From Hofstenia miamia (Eukaryota; Xenacoelomorpha; Acoela): a stretch of DNA of 64,000 nucleotides. The number at the start of each line of letters is the position of its first letter. Positions within the stretch are counted from its first letter, which is position 1. The stretch is from assembly GCA_004352715.1 (NCBI GenBank), contig SCFE01000009.1:2692594-2756593 (forward strand), in the 5' to 3' direction. This document shows, piece by piece, positions 48,401 to 57,357 of this stretch. A program made the position numbers and the translations under genes. The notes below the pieces were generated by a model that searched no databases, was not told where the DNA came from, and worked only from the letters and a program-made list of their open reading frames with translations.

Positions 48401-48648
48401 GTGAGTTACTTAATACCAACATCACACTTCGATGCAAACATATCAATAAAAATGTCAGCAGTATTGGGGAAAGTTTTGATGCCGAAAGATTTCAAAAAGA
48501 GCTAAAAACTAAATTAGAAGAAATTGTTGGAAATCTAAACCAACCGTTTCCAAATAAAAATGAGGAACTTGTTCCTTATGTATCTGGACTTCTTTCAAAT
48601 TTGTATTACAACTTTTCAAAGGGCGAACTAACAAACTCATCCTTATAA
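45409..48648 (+). CDS. PDZ-RhoGEF-like protein (PDZ, RGS-like, C1, DH?, PH), single exon
   Basis: An intact 1,079-residue frame from ATG at 45409; 10 upstream codons would need TTG. A PDZ domain lies at about 30-106 (carboxylate loop GFGF; EENSPAFNASLKKGDKIVAL). Residues about 209-430 are helical and fit the RGS-like region. A C1 zinc finger at 444-492 has H444, then CxxC, CTEC, H and C ligands (HCSACNFLIWGSGYGFVKC). A PH-like segment is at about 823-940, followed by a Ser-rich tail. PDZ, RGS-like, C1, DH, PH is the layout of invertebrate PDZ-RhoGEFs such as Drosophila RhoGEF2, which link Galpha12/13 to Rho at the membrane. The DH region (about 605-800) begins QRQLTIMNEIISVTKNH but lacks a recognisable LxxPxQRLxxYxLLL helix. 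AATAAA lies at 48933. The absence of introns suggests retroposition or intron loss. Confidence 0.85.
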   Translation: MDRNQVLKIRNKSRLTVSDETFRETRSPSRCLKITSGENGFGFTVFLNPDKVIEIDSIEENSPAFNASLKKGDKIVALNGNSELGIDDLKDYVKLKDTKLNIIVEDDEAFDERLENLRSLMKFTLMLNSLKTEFAHKELHPNSDWILQKTIRRIRSFDRQCVARVHDDVSLHANALSWIDEVEDINHANEYIFDGKSRSVRKQCSVMSFEDLALYQEELTALNQHTMDSVFTSTKSLLLSTYNSAIFLEHLLSMDINKINYFLSYILFDHFIILTNGKFLNNLSSKWLRGLYTIFLHEESPLSVKLKTDVSSIQAHSFSKGKDKNLSSALGKVMQELLSVCDHILNELNKTVFATVTEGMPNQEIDHNEETRCIIENIMFKLALSEDAYRNGPTISREPLYMCFLAIIKIMIPKYVPLEEFQIRDIFFKLPQNEESVISRYQDHKFVIFDLNTDQTHCSACNFLIWGSGYGFVKCTECEKVVHVSCISKLQQCSKAKLNAIKSLKHIRRASWARTLRKPDKNRHSQVYESNISWGSIEHSISPSIEKEDLNFFREISESAKRRTTMSSSIKHTRSYSSQSTTTQSIEFSQSNQLDFEEQRQLTIMNEIISVTKNHKIELYILLSLFLHNCKSFELSSSLHASLNVIQPLSGFYENLTSDLDKLQKTNGNLKSFLEILLQYFAYESGNKYENLAMNFIGSSKLREQLFKQTRGLDKLIEKKEKDKGTSKQTIHDYNNSELTYVAQIKDLIDQLTENRKDEDENLISLHIIQSLFKSIIINCNTSIINQKNKEVLEELEKKCERVNFKFNRSDLSHKIIKNFDFFNYSLILAGESSCRIFATIQKNLVSVEIKCHYLVFEQFLLLLHVTDNNQTLLKPTLQSKQAKNIPLLLWYSSIAKIGSILKSGPNFYVFYLDNSTSYQYIFSTSAVEQANQVIECIEDRVDSRKTKPAARPSRPSLSDLSASDELAPISSRSSSTSTVVSKKEIHDKIEANNEQICELLNTNITLRCKHINKNVSSIGESFDAERFQKELKTKLEEIVGNLNQPFPNKNEELVPYVSGLLSNLYYNFSKGELTNSSL

Positions 48649-49560
48649 ACTCAGCGTGATTTGATATTTGCGTTAACAAAATGAAATGGTGTTCAAAAGT
48701 GTTATTAAAACTTAATTTGCAAAAAATAAGAATTGGTTGTTTATTTTCATTGGCAAAAATAGTATTTATGCCTTTGTATTCAAGACACGTTTTTTTAAAA
48801 ATAGCAATAAATTCAAAAAATATATCTACATTACAAATGACATTCGAAAATCCTACGCACGAATTATACTATTAAAATTTTTAATTGGAATAAAAATCAC
48901 ACTAAATAGGCAAGGAAAAGTACTTTAAAATCAATAAAATATATTTAAAAAAAATTTAAATTGTTCTTTTGAAAAAGGCTTTGTAAGCAATTCCTACTTT
49001 TAGATAAATATTTTAACCTTTACAAAATCAAAGTTTCCTGCCAATAACAAACATTTTGAAACAGTTGAAAGTGCCTTATAAAAGCATTAACCTTCCTAAG
49101 GGCATAAGAAGCGTTAATTCACAAGCGCAATAATGAATGGCGTGAAGAAGTGGCAAAAGACAAGAAGAGTAAGTTGTCTTTATGGAAAAGTAACTAATGA
49201 GAAAAAGTTGGTGTTAAGTAGAGCTAAACTTAAGGCTACCAGCCGAACATCAGCCTTACTCTCAGGTTTCGCCATGGTAATTTTTTGTACACTTTAATTG
49301 AATTAAAAATGTATAGTTTTTAACCACTTCTAAAGTTATTATTGAGCAAACATTTGCAATGTGATAATATTCAAACATGTAATATTAAAGAATTCAATTC
49401 ACACAACAAATGTTGAGACGATATTTTCTGATAAATTTTAGTAAGAGCAAATTGGAATTTAAACTACAGAAAATTTTTCTGTATATTACACAACTTACTT
49501 CTCTAAAACTAACTATATATATATATATATATAGGTGTATATATATATATATATATATAT
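48649..49560. other. 3' UTR and AT-rich DNA with (TA)n
   Basis: AATAAA at 48933-48938 is a plausible polyadenylation signal for the upstream gene. Interrupted (TA)n lies at 49513-49561. No gene recognised. Confidence 0.5.
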
Positions 49561-49564
49561 ATCC

Positions 49565-49860
49565 CTGTACAGTGCTGGCCAAAAAGATCCAACCACCTAT
49601 GTCTTGGTATGTTCGTTGGTATGTGCATATACAGAATCAACGATTTTACAGCTAAGAGCAGATCTCAGTTATCAATTGCTCTCTGTAGCATTCTATGGTA
49701 AACAGTCATCCAATAAGAATACAATTACTTATCTAGATTCTAGATACTATAGGCTGCACTTTCTCACAGATATTACTGCGAATAGAACTAACATTGCGCA
49801 ATTGGTTGCTACACGCCTTGGAATAGATAAAAAACAGTACATGATATAACTAATTTAAAT
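49565..49860. mobile_element. Tc1-type transposon end fragment
   Basis: TACAGTGCTGGCCAAAAAGA at 49566-49585 is nearly identical to the terminal repeat of Tc1-family transposons (CAGTGCTGGCCAAAA after a TA). It directly follows (TA)n. No transposase motif is recognised downstream and no opposite end is found, so this is a fragment of uncertain length. Confidence 0.65.
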
Positions 49861-50418
49861 AAAGCTAAAAAATACACAGACAAGAAAATCACCAAGCCAT
49901 CCAAGAATTACTAGTACATGAACAAGCAAAGTAATTGTATGCTGTGCAATTATAATTATAATTATTGAAATACAGTTTATATTATAAATCGCCCAGCCAT
50001 TAAACCACACTTATCCAAAAAGAACGTTAAATATAAACACTCTTTCAATAAAGTTAATGCTTATTTGACAGTGGCAAGATGATGTGCCTTTTTATTAACA
50101 CTAGGAGTACCATTACTCCTTGAGATTCATTTTACATCTAGCATTTCAATTAAAAAATTATGTAAAAGAATGAAAAAAATTTTACTTATGGAAATTCAAG
50201 TAGATTATCAATATTTTTGGAGGTGTATATACCTGCTGTTGTTTTTAATGAATGCATACGCAAGTAAACAAAATTTTAATTTGAGTCATTGTTGACACAT
50301 TTGGTACTTCTAGTGTTACGTGATGAGACGTAGAATAAACAATTTGTATTTATTTATAAATATATGCACACACTAGTACAAATATCAGCAGTCACATGTA
50401 CATGTTGCAAATAGATGT
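49861..50418. other. AT-rich non-coding DNA
   Basis: Nothing recognised; ends in (TA)n (50419-50452). Confidence 0.45.
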
Positions 50419-50452
50419 TATATATATATATATATATAATATATATATATAT

Positions 50453-50975
50453 AAAAGTAAAATAACATTATAAACACATGTATTACATCGGTTTCGATAG
50501 ATAATCTATCTTCATCAGTAAAATGGTGGAAATATTTTCAAGCTCAGATTTATGTTAAGATATTAGAATAATTTGGAGATGCTATAAGTTCTTATTGTCT
50601 ATTTAGTAGTTAGCTTTTATCTGATTGATGGTAATTGCTTCTCCTATTTTCTTAAATATTGTTTTCATTATAATTTTAAGGTATTTTCACTTTTGATGTT
50701 GACAGCAGAATATTTCTGATCTTAGCTAGTCTCTCATTTGATCCTTGATTCTTGTCCATCCTTATTTACGAATATAGGAGAAGAAGTTACCATCAATAAA
50801 ACAACAGATAACAGCATGCTAATAGACAAAAACAACTGAACATCTCCAAATTAGTCTAATATTATGCATCTTAACATTAAACATAACGTTAAAATATTAC
50901 AATCATTTACTGACGAAGCTAGACTATCTATCGACCCGGTACAATATATGTGTTTACAATTTTATTTTAATTTCA
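50453..50975. mobile_element. Foldback element with about 210-bp inverted arms
   Basis: 50453-50660 matches the reverse complement of 50761-50975. Shared words: AAACACATRTATT, GATAGATARTCTA, TTCRTCAGTAAA, AATTTGGAGATG, TTGATGGTAA and TTCTCCTAT. The loop is about 100 bp. (TA)n lies outside both arms. Each arm holds a CTGAYGAAG...TATCTATCGA core, a possible hammerhead-like motif. No coding sequence. Confidence 0.8.
50491..50518 (-). ncRNA. Hammerhead-ribozyme-like core (candidate)
   Basis: On the minus strand: CTGATGA, then GATAGA-TTA-TCTATC (a 6-bp stem), then GAAAC. CUGAUGA + stem II + GAAA is the invariant hammerhead core. Stems I and III and a clear cleavage triplet are not evident. The mirror copy in the other arm has GACC in place of GAAA. 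Hammerheads are known in Penelope-like elements, so this may derive from one. Confidence 0.3.
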
Positions 50976-51449
50976 TATATATATATATATACAATAGGGG
51001 ACAACTTGTCAAAAGGCCGAGCTACTGTCCAATCATATGAATACCACATGGTTCTTAGCGCCATTTGTATAATAGCTGCAATATTTTCAGAGAGTCATTA
51101 ATGAATTTCTAAAAAATGAGGATATATAGACATTTACTATTTATGATTTTTATGACGTAGAAAGATGATAACAAGACTAGACCTTAATATCAGGGTGTTT
51201 AATTGAGCCATCAGTTGAGATTTTCCAAATGAAATTTCATGTATATCAAATGAATGGAATTCCTCAAAGCTTCAGGTGTTTTTGAATAATTTCTTTTCTG
51301 TAGCGTAAAATCTTGTAAAAATTAAAACTTAATGAATTGAGTGTATTAAAAAATGATGTGCTGCTAAACATTAAAACTCCTGATGTCCATTTAAAAGTAC
51401 AAATCGTTTCCAAATTTACAAGGAATTAGCAAATTTGAAAAATTGTGAG

Positions 51450-51680
51450 GCAGTGCAGGTCTATTGGGGAACGTGTTTTAATGTAATGTTGTAAACTTCA
51501 GTTAAAACGTATTGCTGTGGTTGAAGTTGTTGAAAATATTAACAATTTTTGTTTGAAAATTTCGAATCTTTGAAAAATATTTAAAATCTCTTGGTACCTA
51601 ACGTTAATGTAGTTATAAAGATTTGCGCCTATGGAGGCGACAAAGAACTTAAATCGAAAAGTTGATCCTATCATGGAGGA
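51450..51680. repeat. Dispersed repeat, copy 2
   Basis: Same family and orientation as 22720-22905 (shared ATTAAAACGTATTGCTGTGG). Confidence 0.65.
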
Positions 51681-51809
51681 CATGATTTACAAAATTGTAT
51701 TAATACATCAACCTATGGAGTTCTCTTTCCTCAAACAAGCGCAATCCTAAATGTATCGCAGACTCTTAATTTATTGTTTCCGCATACAAATTCCTACGTC
51801 AATATTTAG

Positions 51810-52064
51810 ATAGCGATGGTTGAGATTCAGATTCAGCCTGGAGCTGTTCCAGAATGGGTGCTTGTTGCATTCTGCGTTTGTACAACCGTTCTAATTTCAA
51901 TACATTTATTTTCACTGCTGATAAGTGTATGCATCCTACCCAATCTTGAAGTTATTATCTCTGAAGGAGGATGTGATGACGGTAGATACACACTATTTTC
52001 TGCTTATGTTGAAACCGCATGGATTTTTTCAACTGCAATCGGAATCATGCTATTTCTGCTTGAG
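51810..52064 (+). CDS. Orai calcium channel, internal exon (end of TM1 to TM3)
   Basis: Orai is the pore subunit of the store-operated (CRAC) calcium channel in the plasma membrane, opened by STIM. The exon encodes IAMVEIQI (end of TM1 with the selectivity-filter Glu, E106 in human Orai1), the first extracellular loop PGAVPEW, TM2 (VLVAFCVCTTVLISIHLFSL, then LISVCILPN), a cytosolic loop and the start of TM3 (YVETAWIFSTAIGIMLFLLE). The AG acceptor is at 51808-51809 and the GT donor at 52065-52066; length is 255 bp, phase 0 at both ends. ATG at 51816 is internal, not the start: the N-terminus with the basic region and most of TM1 lies in an upstream exon I could not locate. The loop lacks the acidic residues seen in human Orai1. 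Confidence 0.92.
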
Positions 52065-53590
52065 GTATACTTTTCTATGTCTATATTTCTTATATATATA
52101 TATTAGCAAAATTTTGAAAACATTCTTCAAATTATGGAAGGTGCAATTTGATTAACTATATAAATTTGGAGTTAAACTAGTGACCTAGCTAAGATGAAAG
52201 AAACATCTTATAGTATTTACTTTATAGCACTGCTGTTATTATTGATGTTTCAAACAAATACCCTGCATAGCTCAAGGGTTGACAGGCCAAAAAATGTGAA
52301 AACGTCCTCCGTGGCTCTTGCGCAATATTTAGATTGTAGTCTTTATTCGCTGTTTGATTCAATTAACAAACACTTGATTAGAGTTGAAAAAATCTGGTAC
52401 TCTTTTGAAAGTTGTTGGAGTTTACTTGCAATTCCCTACTAGTAATCCCCACATTGACCTAAAGATTTTCATGAGCTTGCTGAAAATGCGATACAATTCT
52501 GATGCACCACTCTGTACTGTCATTCAATGACTCCAATTTGAATTTTCAATCTGTAATCAGATTTAATTTCTTGCCAAGCTCAGAATACACGTAATTCTGC
52601 AATTTATCAGGAGCAGTGGAGACGTAATAGTGACATCTTGATAGTTATGCGAATTCTGTAAATATAGTTGTGCATATAGGTGTCTTTCGGATAGCAAAAC
52701 CTGCTTATCTGCTTCCTCTTTGACAGATTTATTGAGCCTGTCGATAGAATCGGTATTATCAGAATGAACCAGATTGAAATGAATTGATGCTGAAAGCAAA
52801 GCTGATACAAGAAACTTGCATTTTAGCATTGACTAGCTTCTCGCTCTTTAATGCCACAATGTTATTTACAAGTGAATCCTACAGGCAGAAGTTGAAGCGG
52901 TTAGAAGTCGATTCATTGAAAATTAATGTTTCTTGTCTTTTTGAAGACTACTTGCATGATGATCTTGTCATAACGTAGTCATTTTGATGGTGTTCTGTGA
53001 CGTGAAGAATAAACCCTGCAGAAAGTGAAGAATTTTAAATGGGATGTTGTTCCAGAAAATTTCTTAATTATGAAATAATAAGGAGTTTCGAATTTTTACA
53101 GTTTTTTAAATTTGTTTCGATGCTTCTGAAGAAAATGGTGGTTATGTATTCTTGTTGTTGATCCACTAATACATTTAGGGATCTTCGCTATCTGGTATAT
53201 ATAATAGTCTGCTGCCTCACTACGAACTCACCATTATTTAGCAAATAAGTCAGGCTCTTTAAAATTAAGCAGTAAAGTTTCAAAAATTAAATATTTTTTG
53301 TTATTACTGTTTACAAGTTCAAAATGAGAGGAAAAAATAATATGGTTCTAAATTAAATAATATTTCTGGGTTTTTCGAGAAATATAAAAACACTTTAAAT
53401 GAAAATTTTTTTATCAGAAAGTAATGTAAATTTACACTGTGTAATAAGCATGAAAATTATATCAAATAGAATTGAATGAGTGACATAAGAGCTTGATAAA
53501 ATTTTTCATTATTTCAATAATTTTTGAATGTTAGCAAAATACATTGAGTTAAAATTCAATGCACAATAAGTTATTACTGACATATTTTAG
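52065..53590 (+). other. Orai intron
   Basis: GTATAC donor to TTTTAG acceptor; joining gives FLLE-VVLIAWVKF, continuous with the family sequence. The open frames inside (52563-52829 minus, 52784-52978 plus) have no recognisable homology. Confidence 0.85.
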
Positions 53591-54672
53591 GTGGTGCTGA
53601 TTGCATGGGTAAAGTTTCACTACTACAGCGATGCAGCATCCATTTTAAGTACATGCCTAATGGTACCATTGGTTCTAATATTTTTAATGTTCTCTGTTCA
53701 CTTTTACAAGCGGCTGTTAGCACATGGGTCTGACACATTGAACAAGAGTGTCAATGAACTGGAAACAATGGTTACTTCTTTACAGGCAATTCACGTTTAG
53801 AACATACACCAATATTACGATAAAGAAGTCCAAATACTGATCCAAAGCGTTGTGCATGCATATTGCAGGTAGCAATGAAATAGAGTTTCTTTGTCACAAG
53901 CTATTTACTTTTCTAGTAGTTGCAACTGCATCCAACCTATTATAAAATATATTAAGAATTTATGCTACACAAAGTATTGCATAAATAAGAGAAAATCACT
54001 TATTATAATATAAACAAATATTTTTGAAACTTGTTTTCAATAATACCAATTTCTTTCTAATATATCACAGAATTATTAACAATAATAATACAATGATTGT
54101 AAAAATTAAATTCATTAATAGAGCGTTGTTAGTTAATATTATTAATTAAATAACTACAGATATCATTCTGTGTCTAACAAAATACCTTATTAAGTCGAAA
54201 AATAGACCTAAAGAAAATACTGACTGCAAATATACCCTCTGTAAATAATGCAAAAAATACAAAAATTAGTGACCAACAAGAAATTTTGATTCTTAAATAA
54301 ACTTCTAAATTGCAAACTGCTTGCTGCAAAATAACGTAGTGAAAATTGCAAATACATTTCAAAAGTTAACGAAACGACATTTATGTGTGAAAAAATTTTC
54401 AAAAAGCAGTGCATTTTTATTAAAAGACAATCAAAATTTTACCCGACCTTGTCAAAAATTTGAGATATATTTTACCAAATTAAGTGGATTTTCAAAAATC
54501 AAGAATACCTTTTCTCCAATAAAAATTACAATAACAAAGCCTTTATGAATTTCTTAGTAAAGATTTTATTTATACAAAATGATAAATCCATATAATAAAA
54601 ACAGTAAGTTGATTTAAGATTATCATGTCTGCAAAGATATTTAAAAATTTTTATACTGTTTTATACTACAAT
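53495..54672. repeat. 1,178-bp exact direct repeat, copy A
   Basis: Identical by eye to 54674-55851 and separated from it by a single N at 54673. The end of one contig equals the start of the next: an unmerged overlap rather than a biological duplication. Confidence 0.92.
53591..53800 (+). CDS. Orai calcium channel, last exon (TM3 end, TM4, C-terminus)
   Basis: Continues VVLIAWVKFHYYSDAASIL, then TM4 (LMVPLVLIFLMFSVHFYKRL with the conserved Pro of the MVP motif, P245 in human Orai1), then the cytosolic helix LNKSVNELETMVTSLQ, the region that binds STIM. Stop TAG at 53798-53800. The acceptor is ATTTTAG at 53584-53590. The C-terminus is short compared with vertebrate Orai. An identical exon at 54770 is an assembly duplication. 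Confidence 0.93.
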   Translation: MVLIAWVKFHYYSDAASILSTCLMVPLVLIFLMFSVHFYKRLLAHGSDTLNKSVNELETMVTSLQAIHV

Positions 54673-54673
54673 N

Positions 54674-55846
54674 GATAAAATTTTTCATTATTTCAATAAT
54701 TTTTGAATGTTAGCAAAATACATTGAGTTAAAATTCAATGCACAATAAGTTATTACTGACATATTTTAGGTGGTGCTGATTGCATGGGTAAAGTTTCACT
54801 ACTACAGCGATGCAGCATCCATTTTAAGTACATGCCTAATGGTACCATTGGTTCTAATATTTTTAATGTTCTCTGTTCACTTTTACAAGCGGCTGTTAGC
54901 ACATGGGTCTGACACATTGAACAAGAGTGTCAATGAACTGGAAACAATGGTTACTTCTTTACAGGCAATTCACGTTTAGAACATACACCAATATTACGAT
55001 AAAGAAGTCCAAATACTGATCCAAAGCGTTGTGCATGCATATTGCAGGTAGCAATGAAATAGAGTTTCTTTGTCACAAGCTATTTACTTTTCTAGTAGTT
55101 GCAACTGCATCCAACCTATTATAAAATATATTAAGAATTTATGCTACACAAAGTATTGCATAAATAAGAGAAAATCACTTATTATAATATAAACAAATAT
55201 TTTTGAAACTTGTTTTCAATAATACCAATTTCTTTCTAATATATCACAGAATTATTAACAATAATAATACAATGATTGTAAAAATTAAATTCATTAATAG
55301 AGCGTTGTTAGTTAATATTATTAATTAAATAACTACAGATATCATTCTGTGTCTAACAAAATACCTTATTAAGTCGAAAAATAGACCTAAAGAAAATACT
55401 GACTGCAAATATACCCTCTGTAAATAATGCAAAAAATACAAAAATTAGTGACCAACAAGAAATTTTGATTCTTAAATAAACTTCTAAATTGCAAACTGCT
55501 TGCTGCAAAATAACGTAGTGAAAATTGCAAATACATTTCAAAAGTTAACGAAACGACATTTATGTGTGAAAAAATTTTCAAAAAGCAGTGCATTTTTATT
55601 AAAAGACAATCAAAATTTTACCCGACCTTGTCAAAAATTTGAGATATATTTTACCAAATTAAGTGGATTTTCAAAAATCAAGAATACCTTTTCTCCAATA
55701 AAAATTACAATAACAAAGCCTTTATGAATTTCTTAGTAAAGATTTTATTTATACAAAATGATAAATCCATATAATAAAAACAGTAAGTTGATTTAAGATT
55801 ATCATGTCTGCAAAGATATTTAAAAATTTTTATACTGTTTTATACT

Positions 55847-55851
<5 letters not shown>
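54674..55851. repeat. 1,178-bp exact direct repeat, copy B
   Basis: Second copy of 53495-54672, including a full copy of the Orai last exon at 54770-54979. Confidence 0.92.
54770..54979 (+). CDS. Duplicate of the Orai last exon (assembly artefact)
   Basis: Same 69 codons and stop as 53591-53800, same acceptor. It lies wholly inside the second copy of an exact overlap joined by one N. It should not be counted as a second exon or gene unless long reads confirm it. Confidence 0.85.
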   Translation: MVLIAWVKFHYYSDAASILSTCLMVPLVLIFLMFSVHFYKRLLAHGSDTLNKSVNELETMVTSLQAIHV

Positions 55852-55902
<51 letters not shown>

Positions 55903-55925
55903 TACATATATATATATGTATATGT
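55852..55925. repeat. (TA)n microsatellite
   Basis: Long TA tract with TACATA interruptions. Confidence 0.95.
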
Positions 55926-56181
55926 ATATTGAAATGATGATTAACATAGTCAGTTATAAAAATGAAGAAGACAAAAATTTATAAGTTTTAAAATTCTTTA
56001 ATCCGAGTTTGTATATGTCATCTTGCTTCCCCAATAGACCGCATCAAATTTGAATTCGCAATAACCTAATCTAGTACTTGTAATTTGTTTTGTAAATATT
56101 TATTTTTGTATGCGTCTTTATTTATTTGCATTATTTGTTGACGCTATTTAGAGTATTTTATATTTTATATATATATATATA
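55926..56181. other. AT-rich non-coding DNA
   Basis: Nothing recognised; ends in (TA)n adjoining the next element. Confidence 0.5.
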
Positions 56182-56830
56182 CCGTACTACCCAAAAATCC
56201 GGAAAAAAATAAAATTTGCAAATATAAAAAAATATATTAACAATACTGATTTATATAACAAATACAAGTAGACAAGTAACTGGAGTTTATGAAGAACTAT
56301 AATAAATGTTCAAATATGCCTCCTGCGTTTTCAAGGAGAAGCTCTGGTCGAGCAGGAAGATTCATGACCGAACGCTTTAACTCCTCTTGGTTGAATCAGC
56401 AATCACCTTAGTAATCCGTTCTTTTAACTGGTCTAGGTTAGCAGGGATAAAATTATAATATACCCTGTCCTTCACCACGCTCCAGAAGTAATAGTCCAGA
56501 GGTGATAGATCTGGAGAGTGAGCAGGCCAATTTTGCGGAAAGCCTCTCGAGATGATCCTCTCATCGCCAAAAACCGTCTTCAGGTAAGTTTTAGCTGCAA
56601 CGGAATAATGTGGAGGCGCNGTCGCAGATTTGCCATTGCTGAAGTATAATTCAACAACCTCTATACGCGTTGCTAAATCCATGATGAAAAATAATCTTAA
56701 TTAACAATGAAAACATTCTCGGAATAAACTCCATTATATATGCAATAACGTGCTTTAATTTGATTGGCTGAAATTAACTAACCAATCAAAAAATTTAAAT
56801 TTTATTTTTTCCGGATTTTTGGTAGTACTG
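56182..56830 (-). mobile_element. Mariner-like deletion derivative (649 bp)
   Basis: The ends CCGTACTACCCAAAAATCCG and (reverse-complemented) CAGTACTACCAAAAATCCGG form a TIR of about 28 bp flanked by TA on each side. The left side abuts (TA)n. The interior holds both ends of a mariner-type transposase on the minus strand with the middle missing. Confidence 0.88.
56377..56682 (-). pseudogene. Internally deleted mariner-type transposase
   Basis: From ATG at 56682: MDLATRIEVVELYFSNGKSA (start of the helix-turn-helix), then an N at 56620, then APPHYSVAAKTYLKTVFGDE, WPAHSPDLSPLDYYFWSVVK and the C-terminus. SPDLSPLDYYFW holds the third catalytic Asp. The second Asp would sit in QDGAPPHY at the junction, and the first is deleted. 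From there to the third Asp is about 41-42 residues, longer than DD34D mariners. Stop or frame loss occurs near 56377. It is either a genuine deletion derivative or a misjoin at the N. Confidence 0.8.
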
Positions 56831-57357
56831 TATATTTCCTTTCCTTCCAACGTATTAGGCTGAATAATCATCATACTCACATTTGTAAGCAATGGAAGAA
56901 GTCTGAATCTTAGCTTCAATAATGTTCAATAAAAATTATGTGTAAATTGATGATGAATTTATATCTATGTTAGCGGATGTATTTAACTAGTTCTAAAAGT
57001 GTATGTAAACATTATTAGAAAGAATTCTAGAAATCTACCAATCCGAATCTATCATCACTATCAATATGTGGCAGAGCCTAAAACTCACAAAATTTGCAAT
57101 TCCACACTTGTTTATGTTGGGCTACCTTAGCAAGCACTAAAATTTAGCATACGAAGCATATAGCTATCAAATAGGCTGTTTCCTTGTTTATACATCTTCA
57201 AGATCATGGAATACATACCTGTAAGTTAAGCAAGCTGCTGTCACTTGTAGAAAATATTGAATTATTTTCCATTCATTGGAAATCAGAACAAGAGAGCTGA
57301 AACAAAAAGCGGCAGATATAAGAGCAGAGTTCACAATCTTTCGCACCTTTCATAATG
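56831..57357. other. AT-rich non-coding DNA
   Basis: Nothing recognised; the last part may be the 5' UTR of the following LINE. Confidence 0.45.

Noticed and set aside
52563-52978. Open frames inside the Orai intron, one with a hydrophobic start
   Set aside because: No homology recognised; lengths fit chance in this region.
54208-55727. Paired identical small frames at 54.2-54.5 and 55.4-55.7 kb
   Set aside because: Consequence of the unmerged contig overlap; no domain is seen in them.
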